Assembly (NCBI GenBank): GCA_017303675.1
Contig: JAFLBX010000001.1
Coordinates: forward strand, 1,127,970-1,191,969
Reading direction: 5' to 3'
Length of the DNA: 64,000 nt
Origin: Ignavibacteria bacterium
GTDB taxonomy: Bacteria; Bacteroidota; Ignavibacteria; Tepidaquicellales; OLB5
A model generated the notes under the pieces. The model did not search any database. It was not told where the DNA came from and saw only the letters and a program-made list of their open reading frames with translations. Of this stretch, positions 27,641 through 35,929 are shown piece after piece; within the stretch, counting starts at the first letter, position 1; each line of letters opens with the position of its first letter. A program made the translations under genes and the position numbers.

Positions 27641-30505
27641 TTGAAACCGTTCCTCGAAAAATTAGCTGAAACATTATACAATAAATACGGAGATGATATA
27701 TCTTCCGTTCAGCTTATATTTCCTTCACGCAGGGCGGGACTTTATTTTAAACATTACTTATCCGTTTTGATAAAAGCTCCCTTATGGTCGCCGGTTACCA
27801 GCAGTATCAGTGAGTTTATCAGAGAACATGCCCCGTGTACCGTTGCAGATGACCTTACGCTGATCTTTGAATTATACGAAATTTATAAAAAGTATAACCC
27901 TGATGTTTCCTTTGATAAGTTCTACCCCTGGGGTGAAATTATTCTCAGAGATTTTGATGAAACCGATAAAAATCTGGTTCAGGCAGGTTATTTATTCAGA
28001 ATACTTAAAGAACATAAAAAAGTAGAAGAAGATTTTGATTTTAATGCGGCAGATATTGATGAATTCTACCGTTTTTGGCAAAGCTTTTCATTCAAAGAAA
28101 TTAACAAGCTTGAAGATGATTTCATAAAAACGTGGGAAGTGCTGGGTAAGGTCTATACCGAATACCGAACAGCGCTTGAAAACAAAAATATATGCTATGA
28201 AGGTATGGCTTACCGGCTGCTTTATGAAAGCATTAAGAATGGCAGCTTTAAGCCTGAAAAGAAAAAATATATTTTTGCCGGCTTTAACCTGCTGAATAAA
28301 TGCGAGGAAAATATTATAAGTGAGCTGCTAAAGCAGGGTATAGCAGAAACATTCTGGGATGCTGATAATTTTTATTTAAAAGATACATCCAGGGAAGCCG
28401 GAAAGTTTTTGAGGAGCAATTTTGCAAGGCTGAATATCGGTCAGCCGGATTGGAAAACCGATGACCTGACAAAATCTGCAAAAAATATCAAGATCATCGG
28501 TTCACCGCTTGAAGTATCTCAGGCTAAAATTCTTGGTAACGAGCTCTCGGCAATTCCCGCAGATAAGCTGATGAGAACAGCCGTAGTTCTGCCTGATGAT
28601 ACAATGCTTATCCCGGTTTTACACTCACTGCCTGAGAATGTTGAGAAAATAAATATAACAATGGGTTACTCTTTTAAAAACTCAATGTTATACAGCTTTA
28701 TTGATGCTTTAAAGAATCTGCAGGCAGGCGCAAAAGGCAAAGGAAGCTCCGCAGTCTTTTACCACAGGGATGTACTTAATATCCTGCAGCATCCTTTTAT
28801 CAGGAAGTTCAGCAATATTGCAGCAGGCAAAGCGGTTAATACAATAAATAAACGCAATATTGTTTACGTTTCGGGCAATATGCTGCTGAAATTATTTGAT
28901 GATACCGTGGGTATAATTGCACAGATATTTAAAACTGCAGAAACATCAACAGAAGCACTGGATTATTTTAATGCAATACTTATCAGCCTGTTCAAAATTG
29001 TTACGGTTGAAAATATTAACGAAACAAATACATCAACAGGTAATAATATATATGAAGTTGAATTTTTAAATAAAGCGTATGCGGAGCTTAACCGAATAAA
29101 TGACCTTCTTGCTGATTACAGCTCTGATGTAAGCCGGGATACGTTCTGGAATATTCTAATTGAATGTTTCCGAAGCATAAAGATTCCGTTTTCAGGTGAG
29201 CCGCTTGAAGGGCTTCAGGTAATGGGAATGCTGGAAACGAGGCTTCTTGATTTTGAAAATGTATTTATACTATCGGTTAATGAAGGCATCCTTCCGCCGG
29301 AGGCAGGCAGCAGCTCGTTTATACCCTATAGCCTTAAAAAAGCTTTCAGGCTGCCGGTTCCCGAAGATATAGAAGCTGACTATGCTTATTATTTTTACAG
29401 GCTGCTGCAGAAAGCTGAAAATGTTACTCTTATATATAACACCGAAACTGGCGTAATTAAAGCCGGCGAAAAAAGCCGATTTATAATGCAGGTTGTTAAT
29501 GAGCTGACAGAAGAAAATAAGAATATCAAAGTTGAAGAGCTGCTGCTATCAGGTGATATTGAGCTTCCTGTAAGAAAGGAAATTTCGATCGAAAAGACAG
29601 ATGAAGTAATCAAAATTTTAAAAGAACAAAAGCAGTATTCAGCTACTACAATACTTTCTTATATAAACTGCCCTTTGCAGTTCTATTTTAAAAAGGCTGC
29701 CGGACTTAAGGAAGAAGATGAGGTTGAGGAGTATTTTTCAGCTGCCGCATTCGGCAATATTTTTCACCAGGTAATGGAAGATCTTTATACCGGTGATACA
29801 GGTAAAGATGTTACTGCTGCAATGATAGATGAAAAGTTAAACCTTGCGAAAAATAATTTTGATGAACTATGGAAGGCAGCCTGCAGTAAGTATGAAGAGT
29901 ATGCTGAGTTTTCTGATGTTAAGCTCGGTAAGAACCTGCTGTATAAAAGAGTGATTCAAAAGCTTGTACAAAAAGTACTGCAGGCTGATAAAGAGCAGGC
30001 ACCTTTTAAAATACTGGCTTTGGAAACTGAAGCAGAAAGAGAGCTGAGCATTAAAGCAAATGGTGAAAGTTATAAGGTAAAGCTTTTTGGCAGGCTGGAT
30101 AGAATTGAGCAAAAGGAAAGCATAACACGTATAGTTGACTATAAATCAGGGACTGTTGACCTTAAAAATAAACCCATAAAGATCTCTGATAATGAACATA
30201 TTGATAATATGTTTGAGAACATTAAAAGAAAAGAAAATTTCCAACAGATGTTCTATGCCTCGCTTTATCTTAATACAAACAAAAACCAAAAGCTGATAAT
30301 AGGGGTTTACCCGCTTAAAAAGCTTTCAGGCGGAATTTTCTGGTTTGAAGATGAGCCTATTACACCGGATAAAAAGGAGTATTTTGATTCAAAGCTCACT
30401 GCTTTATTCACAGAAATCTTCGATAAGAACACACCCTTCAGGCAGACCCGTAATGATGAACACTGCACATATTGCCCGTATAATTCACTTTGCTACCGCA
30501 ATTGA
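27641..30505 (+). CDS. addB: PD-(D/E)XK nuclease, AddB-like subunit with Fe-S cysteines
   Basis: Partner of AddA in an AddAB-type exonuclease. 954 residues starting at TTG. The N-terminal inactivated helicase fold opens with 'VQLIFPSRRAGLYFKHYL', which has no Walker A lysine motif (typical of AddB). The C-terminal nuclease domain has ATTILSYINCPLQFYFKKAAG, FGNIFHQVMEDL (motif with catalytic His), IVDYKSG (catalytic Asp/Lys) and the end HCTYCPYNSLC. The Cys in INCPLQ plus the three Cys at the C-terminus reproduce the four-cysteine iron-sulfur staple of AddB nucleases. The operon with addA fixes the assignment. Confidence 0.9.
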   Translation: MKPFLEKLAETLYNKYGDDISSVQLIFPSRRAGLYFKHYLSVLIKAPLWSPVTSSISEFIREHAPCTVADDLTLIFELYEIYKKYNPDVSFDKFYPWGEIILRDFDETDKNLVQAGYLFRILKEHKKVEEDFDFNAADIDEFYRFWQSFSFKEINKLEDDFIKTWEVLGKVYTEYRTALENKNICYEGMAYRLLYESIKNGSFKPEKKKYIFAGFNLLNKCEENIISELLKQGIAETFWDADNFYLKDTSREAGKFLRSNFARLNIGQPDWKTDDLTKSAKNIKIIGSPLEVSQAKILGNELSAIPADKLMRTAVVLPDDTMLIPVLHSLPENVEKINITMGYSFKNSMLYSFIDALKNLQAGAKGKGSSAVFYHRDVLNILQHPFIRKFSNIAAGKAVNTINKRNIVYVSGNMLLKLFDDTVGIIAQIFKTAETSTEALDYFNAILISLFKIVTVENINETNTSTGNNIYEVEFLNKAYAELNRINDLLADYSSDVSRDTFWNILIECFRSIKIPFSGEPLEGLQVMGMLETRLLDFENVFILSVNEGILPPEAGSSSFIPYSLKKAFRLPVPEDIEADYAYYFYRLLQKAENVTLIYNTETGVIKAGEKSRFIMQVVNELTEENKNIKVEELLLSGDIELPVRKEISIEKTDEVIKILKEQKQYSATTILSYINCPLQFYFKKAAGLKEEDEVEEYFSAAAFGNIFHQVMEDLYTGDTGKDVTAAMIDEKLNLAKNNFDELWKAACSKYEEYAEFSDVKLGKNLLYKRVIQKLVQKVLQADKEQAPFKILALETEAERELSIKANGESYKVKLFGRLDRIEQKESITRIVDYKSGTVDLKNKPIKISDNEHIDNMFENIKRKENFQQMFYASLYLNTNKNQKLIIGVYPLKKLSGGIFWFEDEPITPDKKEYFDSKLTALFTEIFDKNTPFRQTRNDEHCTYCPYNSLCYRN

Positions 30506-30559
30506 GCTGTAATTGTAACAATATGTAAAGAATTAAATCAATATTAAACTTTTTCCTGT

Positions 30560-30567
30560 TAGATTTG
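30560..30567 (+). promoter_or_regulatory. -7 promoter box that fixes the start of the next gene
   Basis: TAGATTTG (TAnnTTTG) covers the TTG at 30565. That TTG is in frame with the downstream protein but would place the start inside the promoter, so it is better read as promoter. The true ATG is at 30619. Confidence 0.5.
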
Positions 30568-30618
30568 TCTTATTTTCAGGAGGTAAATTTTATAAATTTA
30601 TTCAAAAAAAGGACAAAA

Positions 30619-31053
30619 ATGAACAAAAAAACCAAAATTTTAAATGTATTCTTAAGCTTAATGATCTTATTTATAGCCGGTCAAACAATAACAGCCCAGG
30701 ATTTTAAAAAGGATAGAGTGAAAAAAACTCCGGAAGAAAGAGCAAGGCTTCATACAGATAAGATGACAAAAAAACTGGGACTCACCGACGACCAGGCAAA
30801 ACAGGTTTATGATATTATTTATTCTCAGGCAACGCAAATGGAATCTTTAAGGAATAATTCTGAAATTACAAAAGAGGCCCGTAAAGAACAGAAGAAAGCA
30901 ATATTCCAGGATACAGACAGCAAGCTTCAGGGAGTTTTTTCAAAAGACCAGACTGAAAAATGGAATAAATGGAAAGAGAAGAAAAAAGAAAAACATATGA
31001 ATAAGAAAAAGGGTAAGAAACATAATAAACAGGGAAAGAAAAATAAGGAATAA
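30619..31053 (+). CDS. Spy/CpxP-like periplasmic protein with Lys-rich tail
   Basis: The ATG at 30619 is chosen over an in-frame TTG at 30565. It gives a 144-residue protein with a clean signal peptide (about 1-27, NVFLSLMILFIAGQTITAQ) preceded by AGGAC, and the TTG overlaps a promoter box. The mature protein is all helical. It carries LGLTDDQAKQVYDI and a second FSKDQTEKWNKW, the LTxxQ-type motifs of Spy/CpxP-like envelope proteins. The last ~35 residues are almost all Lys, Asn, Gly and Glu. Family assignment is by motif and layout. A role as ATP-independent chaperone or stress sensor is inference. Confidence 0.72.
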   Translation: MNKKTKILNVFLSLMILFIAGQTITAQDFKKDRVKKTPEERARLHTDKMTKKLGLTDDQAKQVYDIIYSQATQMESLRNNSEITKEARKEQKKAIFQDTDSKLQGVFSKDQTEKWNKWKEKKKEKHMNKKKGKKHNKQGKKNKE

Positions 31054-31065
31054 AATAAATTTTAT

Positions 31066-31095
31066 AAAAAAGCAGAGTACTACTCTGCTTTTTTA
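31066..31095. terminator. Bidirectional intrinsic terminator
   Basis: AAAAAGCAGAGT-act-ACTCTGCTTTTTT between convergent genes. Confidence 0.9.
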
Positions 31096-31118
31096 TTTTC
31101 ATCAATTATTTAAGCTTA

Positions 31119-32390
31119 TCAGGTTTTCATTTTTTTCTTTTTAGCCGCGGGAAAAAGAACGTTGTTAAGTATCAACCGGTACCCGGGTGAATTTTTATGC
31201 AATGAAAGATCTGTTTTAGGGTCACCCACTGCATGCTGGTAATCTTCAGGGTCATGGCCTCCGTATAAAGTAAATGTTCCTCTTCCGTAATTTCCGTGTA
31301 CATATCTCACCCAGTTTGTCCCGTCATTTTTGGCGAGTATGGTCATATTAGGCTTTATAAATTCTTCCCTGAAGCCGGATTCCTGACCAAGGTAACCTTT
31401 TATTGCAGCCGTATGGCATTGAATCAGCATTGTAGGGACGGGGTCTATTTTAGCTGAAAAATCAAATAGTGTGAAATAGTCATTATATTGCCCTGCCATA
31501 AGTTCAGCATCTGTTATATCTATATCAGAATATTCATATACATACGGATTCAGCTGTATCTGGAAATTCTGGAAGACCATACATTCGGAATAATCAAGCT
31601 TACTATTTGCATCAGGGTCAATTGGATCGCCGTCATACATAACGTCGCATATATCAGTATACTGCGAAGCAAGAGCGATATCCGGGGTAGTAGTACCTGA
31701 GCACATTGTGAACAAAAAGCCGCCGCCTGAAACATATTCCCTCAGTTTTTTTACAACAGCAAGCTTTAGCTGAGAAACTTTTGCAAATCCCAGCTTCTTT
31801 GCCATATCTTCATTTGTCTGTTTCTGTGTCATATACCATGCAGATGAACCGAATGCAGCAAAAAATTTTCCGTATTGTCCGGTAAAATCCTCGTGGTGAA
31901 GGTGTATCCAGTCATAATCCTTAAGCTTACCGTTCAAAACTTCTTCATCCCATACTTTATCATATGGAATTTCAACGTAATCTAAGGCAAGCTGAACAGC
32001 ATCATCCCATGGTAACGCATTGGGTGGTACATATACCGCGATCTTAGCAACTTTTTCAAGCCTAACAAGATCCATATTATTGTTTTCATTCTGCACTTCG
32101 GCATATACCTGCGCTGCCTGTGTGCCTGAAAGAAGCTCATAGCTTACATTTTTGGCAACACATTCGCCTGCCAGCTCATTGGTGTAATCGAACATAAAAG
32201 AGCCGCCCCTGTAATTAAGAAGCCAGTCAAGCTCCTTATTTCCAAGCAAATGCCTGTAAGCAATACCGTATGCTTTTAAATGGTCAGTTTGGGAATTTAC
32301 ATCCATAGGTATCAGCAGCTTTTGCTGAGCAAAGCCTGTGGTTGATAGTAAAAGCAGTATTATGGTTAAAAATTTCTTCAATATAGGCAA
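31119..32390 (-). CDS. Exported protein of a Bacteroidota family sometimes labelled 'asparagine synthetase B'
   Basis: 423 residues with a signal peptide (hydrophobic LTIILLLLSTTGFAQ). The mature protein starts QKLLIPMDVNSQTDHLKAYG. Conserved-looking blocks are DWLLNYRGGSFMFDY, AVYVPPNALPWDDAV, DWIHLHHEDFTGQYGKF and GGGFLFTMCSGTTTPDIALA, reminiscent of a class I glutamine-amidotransferase-like alpha/beta fold used on the periplasmic side. From memory, homologues are labelled asparagine synthetase B, but no ATP-pyrophosphatase motif or N-terminal nucleophile Cys is present, so that name looks wrong. The start may be the TTG at 32390 or the TTG at 32381 (giving MKKFLTII). Function unknown. Confidence 0.65.
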   Translation of the reverse strand: MPILKKFLTIILLLLSTTGFAQQKLLIPMDVNSQTDHLKAYGIAYRHLLGNKELDWLLNYRGGSFMFDYTNELAGECVAKNVSYELLSGTQAAQVYAEVQNENNNMDLVRLEKVAKIAVYVPPNALPWDDAVQLALDYVEIPYDKVWDEEVLNGKLKDYDWIHLHHEDFTGQYGKFFAAFGSSAWYMTQKQTNEDMAKKLGFAKVSQLKLAVVKKLREYVSGGGFLFTMCSGTTTPDIALASQYTDICDVMYDGDPIDPDANSKLDYSECMVFQNFQIQLNPYVYEYSDIDITDAELMAGQYNDYFTLFDFSAKIDPVPTMLIQCHTAAIKGYLGQESGFREEFIKPNMTILAKNDGTNWVRYVHGNYGRGTFTLYGGHDPEDYQHAVGDPKTDLSLHKNSPGYRLILNNVLFPAAKKKKMKT

Positions 32391-32500
32391 ATTATGGTAA
32401 TTTATTTAAGTAATCAATGAAACAATGATTTAAAGATCAATTTAAGCGGTTTATATTAGATTAAAGGAAAAAATCCTCTAATTTGTTTCATTTTATATAC

Positions 32501-32529
32501 AAAAAAACCGGGCAAAAATTCTGCCCGGT
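32501..32529 (-). terminator. Intrinsic terminator of the DUF4097 gene
   Basis: On the minus strand, ACCGGGCA-gaattttt-TGCCCGGT is followed by seven T, about 40 bp after the stop. Confidence 0.88.
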
Positions 32530-32566
32530 CAAATGAAAAGATTTCTGCTGTACTGCTTTTTTGAAG

Positions 32567-33460
32567 CTATTTTTTATTTACAGTTATATTTCCCGCTGAT
32601 GTTGTACATTTGAATGTTTCTCCGCCGTTATTGAACTTTGCCCTGATATAAGAAGAAACATGATTTTCCTTCTGAACTTTTGCAAAATCACATGAAATTT
32701 TTCCTGCAAGTGTGCCAATATCGGCATCAGCATCAAAATCACCGGGCAGTGTTGCTGTGATATTACCGCCGAGTGTACTGATATCTATACCCAGGTTTTT
32801 ACCTTCATAATCAAGCTTAATGCTTCCGCCGGCAGTAGAAGCATCTATCCGGCCGTTCTTACCGATAAGTACAATATCACCTCCGGCGGTTGAAACATCA
32901 ACATTACCGTTAAATTCATCGACTGAAATTTTACCGCCTGATGTTGATACCTTTACGTCTCCGCTGGATACCGAAATTGTTACATTTCCGCCGGCTGTAT
33001 AAGCTTCCAGGTTTCCGCTGGTATTATCGATCTTTATATTACCCCCTGAAGTATTCGTTTCAATTTTACCGGTTATATCTTTAACGGTAAGATTTCCGCC
33101 TGAACTGTATAGTTTCAGGTCATAGTTCTTTGGAACTGTTATTTCAACCCTGATGGTAAGATTCTTAAAATTATTTTTATCCTTTTGTTTTCCTTCAACC
33201 TTTACACCTGTTGATGTAGGTTCAGCAGAAAAAACGATCTTTTCTTCGGCTTCATCGTTGCCAAAAACCTTAACGTTTACTTCGTTTTTATCCCAGGTAG
33301 AAATTTCTATTCCGCCTGCAACTAAGCTTGTAATTAATTCCTTTCCGGATTCAGTGGGAATTGATTTTTCAAACAACAGTCTTGCATCGTCTGCAAATGT
33401 TAACTTTCCCATAAGCAATAATATTAGAAGACTTTTAAAAAATATTGAAATAATACGCAT
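32567..33460 (-). CDS. DUF4097-family exported beta-solenoid protein
   Basis: 297 residues with a signal peptide (about 1-23). From ~105 the protein is a run of ~20-residue repeats of the type 'G.I.I.T.GG.V.V...SG.V', e.g. NTSGGNIKIDNTSGNLEAYTAGGNV and DVSTAGGDIVLIGKNG. These form the stacked strands of the DUF4097 (putative auto-adhesin) fold. It ends GETFKCTTSAGNITVNKK with no T9SS sorting domain, so it is probably periplasmic or loosely surface associated. The repeats contribute an AT-poor, internally repetitive DNA segment. Function of the family is unknown. Confidence 0.85.
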   Translation of the reverse strand: MRIISIFFKSLLILLLMGKLTFADDARLLFEKSIPTESGKELITSLVAGGIEISTWDKNEVNVKVFGNDEAEEKIVFSAEPTSTGVKVEGKQKDKNNFKNLTIRVEITVPKNYDLKLYSSGGNLTVKDITGKIETNTSGGNIKIDNTSGNLEAYTAGGNVTISVSSGDVKVSTSGGKISVDEFNGNVDVSTAGGDIVLIGKNGRIDASTAGGSIKLDYEGKNLGIDISTLGGNITATLPGDFDADADIGTLAGKISCDFAKVQKENHVSSYIRAKFNNGGETFKCTTSAGNITVNKK

Positions 33461-33538
33461 AATTTTATTATTAAAATTTATTATAACTATATATTAGATG
33501 TAGTACGATCAAAATAGGTTTAGTTCTTAAATTAAAAA

Positions 33539-33562
33539 AGCCGTAGTTTTAATTACGGCTTA
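33539..33562 (-). terminator. Intrinsic terminator at the end of the small-protein cluster
   Basis: On the minus strand, AAGCCGTA-attaaaa-TACGGCTT runs into T-rich sequence, 70 bp past the stop of the gene at 33630-34103. Confidence 0.8.
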
Positions 33563-33629
33563 TTGGGGGGTGATTCTTATTGAAAATATAATCAAGCAGA
33601 TTATATACTTTTTATGTTTACTGCTGTAT

Positions 33630-34103
33630 TTACATATATTTAGCGGAAGCAATGTTCAATAGATCGAAGTATTTCTGTGAATATTCATCCCTGGCAGTTT
33701 TGGGAGCCCAGTAGCCTGAAAATTCTGTCCATTTAAGAGGTGCCAGGTTGTTTTGTTTTAATATTTCTGAATATTCCATAATTTCATTATTATTAGCAGG
33801 GTCTTTCCTGTAATAAAACTGGGCATTCAGATCTGCAAATTCTTCCAATGTGCAGGGCGGGTTGCCGTTGTTTTTTCTTTCAATTGCTGCTTCAAGAGCA
33901 TTGTTATAATCCTGCTGCAGCGTTAGATAATTTTCCGGTTTGAATAATTCTGCGTTCCATCCGTCTTTAACCGGCTGCCATGCATCCTTTGAAATACCTT
34001 CCTTTTCCAGCGCCTGCCAGAATTCTTCTTCAGTAACTGTATCGGTAGTGGCACAGATAAGTTCTGCATATCTTTGTATTGTTATTCCGTTTATTTCCTG
34101 CAT
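33630..34103 (-). CDS. Two-copy YAEL/GW repeat-domain protein
   Basis: 157 residues, no signal peptide. The first ~75 residues are a domain with GITIQRYAEL near the start, a GISKDAW turn and a DGWNAEL segment. It aligns well with the complete 81-residue protein at 34700-34945. Residues ~80-150 look like a second diverged copy (CTLEEFADLNAQ...NLAPLKWTEFSGYWAPK). Each unit reads 'I..YAEL ... G[IL]....W.....GW'. Predicted helical and cytoplasmic. It lies 14 bp downstream of the DUF1877 gene and is last in the minus-strand run. I cannot name the domain with certainty. Confidence 0.65.
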   Translation of the reverse strand: MQEINGITIQRYAELICATTDTVTEEEFWQALEKEGISKDAWQPVKDGWNAELFKPENYLTLQQDYNNALEAAIERKNNGNPPCTLEEFADLNAQFYYRKDPANNNEIMEYSEILKQNNLAPLKWTEFSGYWAPKTARDEYSQKYFDLLNIASAKYM

Positions 34104-34117
34104 TAGTAATATTAATA

Positions 34118-34666
34118 TTATTGATGGTATTTTATAATAATACCTGTTCTTAATCCTGCTGTTTTGCTTATAAACTCAGCTAGCCTTAAGTAATTACCTG
34201 TTAAAAATTCTTTTGCTGCCAGTTCTGAAGGTGAAAGACTGTTGACAAGCCTTTTTATTCCGCGGACTTGTTTCCATATGCCCGGGTAAATTTTATTTAC
34301 TGCAAGCTTGCCTGAATTATAGTTTTTTCTGAAAATTTCTGCAGATATTTTACTCAGGCAATTGTTTATTTTATTAGTCTGTGCTGAATCAAACAGTCTC
34401 ATATCAGTTACATTAACGCCGTAAATCTCGCTCCAGTTATATTTTCTCAGAACAGTACCTTGATTTAACAAAAATCCTGCTTCGTATTCTGCTGAAATGC
34501 TGCTTAAAATATAATTAATTCCGTGCCATGCTTTATCAAGTTCAAACCAGTTTTCCGGATCTGTATCCTGGATAAATCTGTAAAGCCCGTTTTGATCATC
34601 TGCAAGCTTTATACATTTATCAATCTTGTCATCCGGTATCCTGATTATATCACAGTATAAACCCAT
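34118..34666 (-). CDS. DUF1877-family (YfbM-like) cytoplasmic protein
   Basis: 182 residues starting MGLYCDIIRIPDDKIDKCI, followed by WFELDKAWHGINYILS. That Leu-Asp-Lys-Ala-Trp-His block is typical of DUF1877/YfbM proteins. It has no signal peptide or membrane segment. Neighbours on both sides encode the YAEL/GW repeat domain, with spacings of 33 and 14 bp, so the three are likely one transcript. The biochemical role of DUF1877 is unknown to me. Confidence 0.75.
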   Translation of the reverse strand: MGLYCDIIRIPDDKIDKCIKLADDQNGLYRFIQDTDPENWFELDKAWHGINYILSSISAEYEAGFLLNQGTVLRKYNWSEIYGVNVTDMRLFDSAQTNKINNCLSKISAEIFRKNYNSGKLAVNKIYPGIWKQVRGIKRLVNSLSPSELAAKEFLTGNYLRLAEFISKTAGLRTGIIIKYHQ

Positions 34667-34699
34667 TAAAAAAAGTTTTAAGCCGGTAAATAATTCAGT

Positions 34700-34945
34700 T
34701 TATTTATTCCTGTTATTTTTTGCATCTTTCCAGTGAGCAACAAATACTGATGCAGTTCTTCCCATATCTGAAGGATCTGTTATCCTTTCCTGCCAACCGG
34801 AGTGTGCAGCTTCCCAGTCTGCTCTTTTGATCCCGTTTTCAGCGGCAATTTTAATGCATGCCTGCCTGTCGTTTAAAACATCATCCATATCCGCGCATAG
34901 TTCAGCATATTTTTTAATACTAATCCCTCTAATGTGTTCCATCAA
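34700..34945 (-). CDS. Single-copy YAEL/GW repeat-domain protein
   Basis: 81 residues, cytoplasmic, one copy of the domain found twice at 33630-34103: GISIKKYAELCADMDDV, then NGIKRADWEAAHSGW and a short DPSDMGRTASVFVAHW helix. The shared pattern over the full length shows a real, conserved coding unit despite its size. It is likely co-transcribed with the DUF1877 gene. Function unknown. Confidence 0.65.
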   Translation of the reverse strand: MMEHIRGISIKKYAELCADMDDVLNDRQACIKIAAENGIKRADWEAAHSGWQERITDPSDMGRTASVFVAHWKDAKNNRNK

Positions 34946-34998
34946 ATTATATATCCCGTTAATTGGTAGGGTAAATTAAATTTTTTTGTTTTTCCGTT

Positions 34999-35024
34999 TC
35001 TCAGCCGGCTGCCTCCGGCTGAGA
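34999..35024. repeat. GC-rich perfect hairpin in an AT-rich gap
   Basis: TCTCAGCCGG-ctgcct-CCGGCTGAGA has a perfect 10-bp stem. On neither strand is it followed by a T run, so it does not look like a simple terminator. It may be a REP-like element or an mRNA-stabilising structure downstream of the lipoprotein gene. Confidence 0.6.
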
Positions 35025-35077
35025 TTGGAAATTATTTAATGATTATAATTATTTTAATCTGCTTATTAATTTAATAA

Positions 35078-35485
35078 TTATATTATCTCTACTTCACCGC
35101 TGCAGATAACGTCACCGTTCTTTTTAAGGCAGCTGACCTTATATTTTCCCTTATCTTTGAATTCAACATCATCAAAGTGGATATAATCCCAGCTTGGCTG
35201 CACAGTGAAAGGAAATGTATCAACAGCTTTGCCGGTTGCAGCATCAGTTACGTTGATATCTACTTCCTTTTCTCCTATCGGATTCTGGAGCTTAACCATA
35301 ACTGTGATCTTTCCTGCTTTGAACTTGGTATCTTCGCCGATCTCTTTGGTAACATATCTTTCACAGAAATACAGCCTGTCTCCTGAAAATTTATCTGTGA
35401 TCTGCTGGATCTGTTTTATCCTGCCGCAGCCTGAAAATACAACAAGTACTGCAAATAAAAGTAAAGCTAATTTTGTGAATCTCAT
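35078..35485 (-). CDS. Small lipoprotein, LYFCE[KR]Y family
   Basis: 135 residues with a lipoprotein signal (LALLLFAVLVVFSGC, Cys at about residue 20). After a short linker the domain DRLYFCERY...FKAGKITVMVKLQNPIGEKE...WDYIHFDD...GKYKVSCLKKNGDVICSGEVEII matches the secreted protein at 18095-18499 throughout. It is therefore the lipid-anchored member of the pair, in the periplasm or on the outer membrane. GGAGG lies 7 bp before the ATG. It sits in the minus-strand run of small genes but is separated from the next by ~130 bp containing a hairpin. Confidence 0.75.
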   Translation of the reverse strand: MRFTKLALLLFAVLVVFSGCGRIKQIQQITDKFSGDRLYFCERYVTKEIGEDTKFKAGKITVMVKLQNPIGEKEVDINVTDAATGKAVDTFPFTVQPSWDYIHFDDVEFKDKGKYKVSCLKKNGDVICSGEVEII

Positions 35486-35518
35486 TTTTTGAATTCCTCC
35501 TGTATTGTTTAAATATTT

Positions 35519-35929
35519 TTATACAACCAGTACCTGTGAAGTATTTGCCGGGTTGTATTTTATGTTAATTTTATCTCCTACTCTGGGGATGGCAATTTTT
35601 GATACTGCTGTTTCTGATGTTGTTTCAAAAGCAGGACCGAACTGCGGGGTTATCCTTAATTTCATTCTGACAACCGGATTGAAGTTTATTAAAGCGCCGG
35701 TATCTTCGATGCTTAATACTTCAGCGGTTCCGCCCATACCTGTCTGGTTCAGGTTGCTGGTATCTGTATAATTTTTTGCCATGTTTAAGGAAGCATTGGT
35801 CTGGTCAACAAAATCCTGACCCATGAATGTTTTTGTTAAAAAGCCTGTTACCCCTGAATTAATTGCTTTATCTGCGTTTTCAATAGCTTTTTTGGGGTCT
35901 TTTTCGATTTTTTTTCCGAATCCGAACAT
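35519..35929 (-). CDS. Small cytoplasmic beta-barrel-domain protein of unknown function
   Basis: The ATG at 35929 (MFGFGKK) is preferred over an upstream in-frame ATG at 36004, because it has AAAGGA at proper spacing and the longer version adds an unlikely N-terminus. 136 residues: a charged helical N-terminal part (about 1-60), then a ~70-residue beta domain GTAEVLSIEDTGALINFNPVVRMKLRI...IPRVGDKINIKYNPANTSQVLVV. That second half matches a widespread bacterial domain with 'DTG..[IV]N.NP.V.[ML].L.[IV]' and 'VPR.G....V.Y.P..PS.V', often seen with SHOCT proteins. Function unknown. Confidence 0.7.
   Translation of the reverse strand: MFGFGKKIEKDPKKAIENADKAINSGVTGFLTKTFMGQDFVDQTNASLNMAKNYTDTSNLNQTGMGGTAEVLSIEDTGALINFNPVVRMKLRITPQFGPAFETTSETAVSKIAIPRVGDKINIKYNPANTSQVLVV

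Noticed and set aside
30565-30618. Longer start (TTG at 30565) for the Spy-like protein
   Set aside because: It overlaps a TAGATTTG promoter box, and the extra 18 residues would bury a clean signal peptide; the ATG at 30619 with AGGAC is better.
32567-33460. Repeats in the DUF4097 gene as a CRISPR-like or tandem DNA array
   Set aside because: Repeat units are degenerate at DNA level and in frame, explained by the protein's beta-solenoid.
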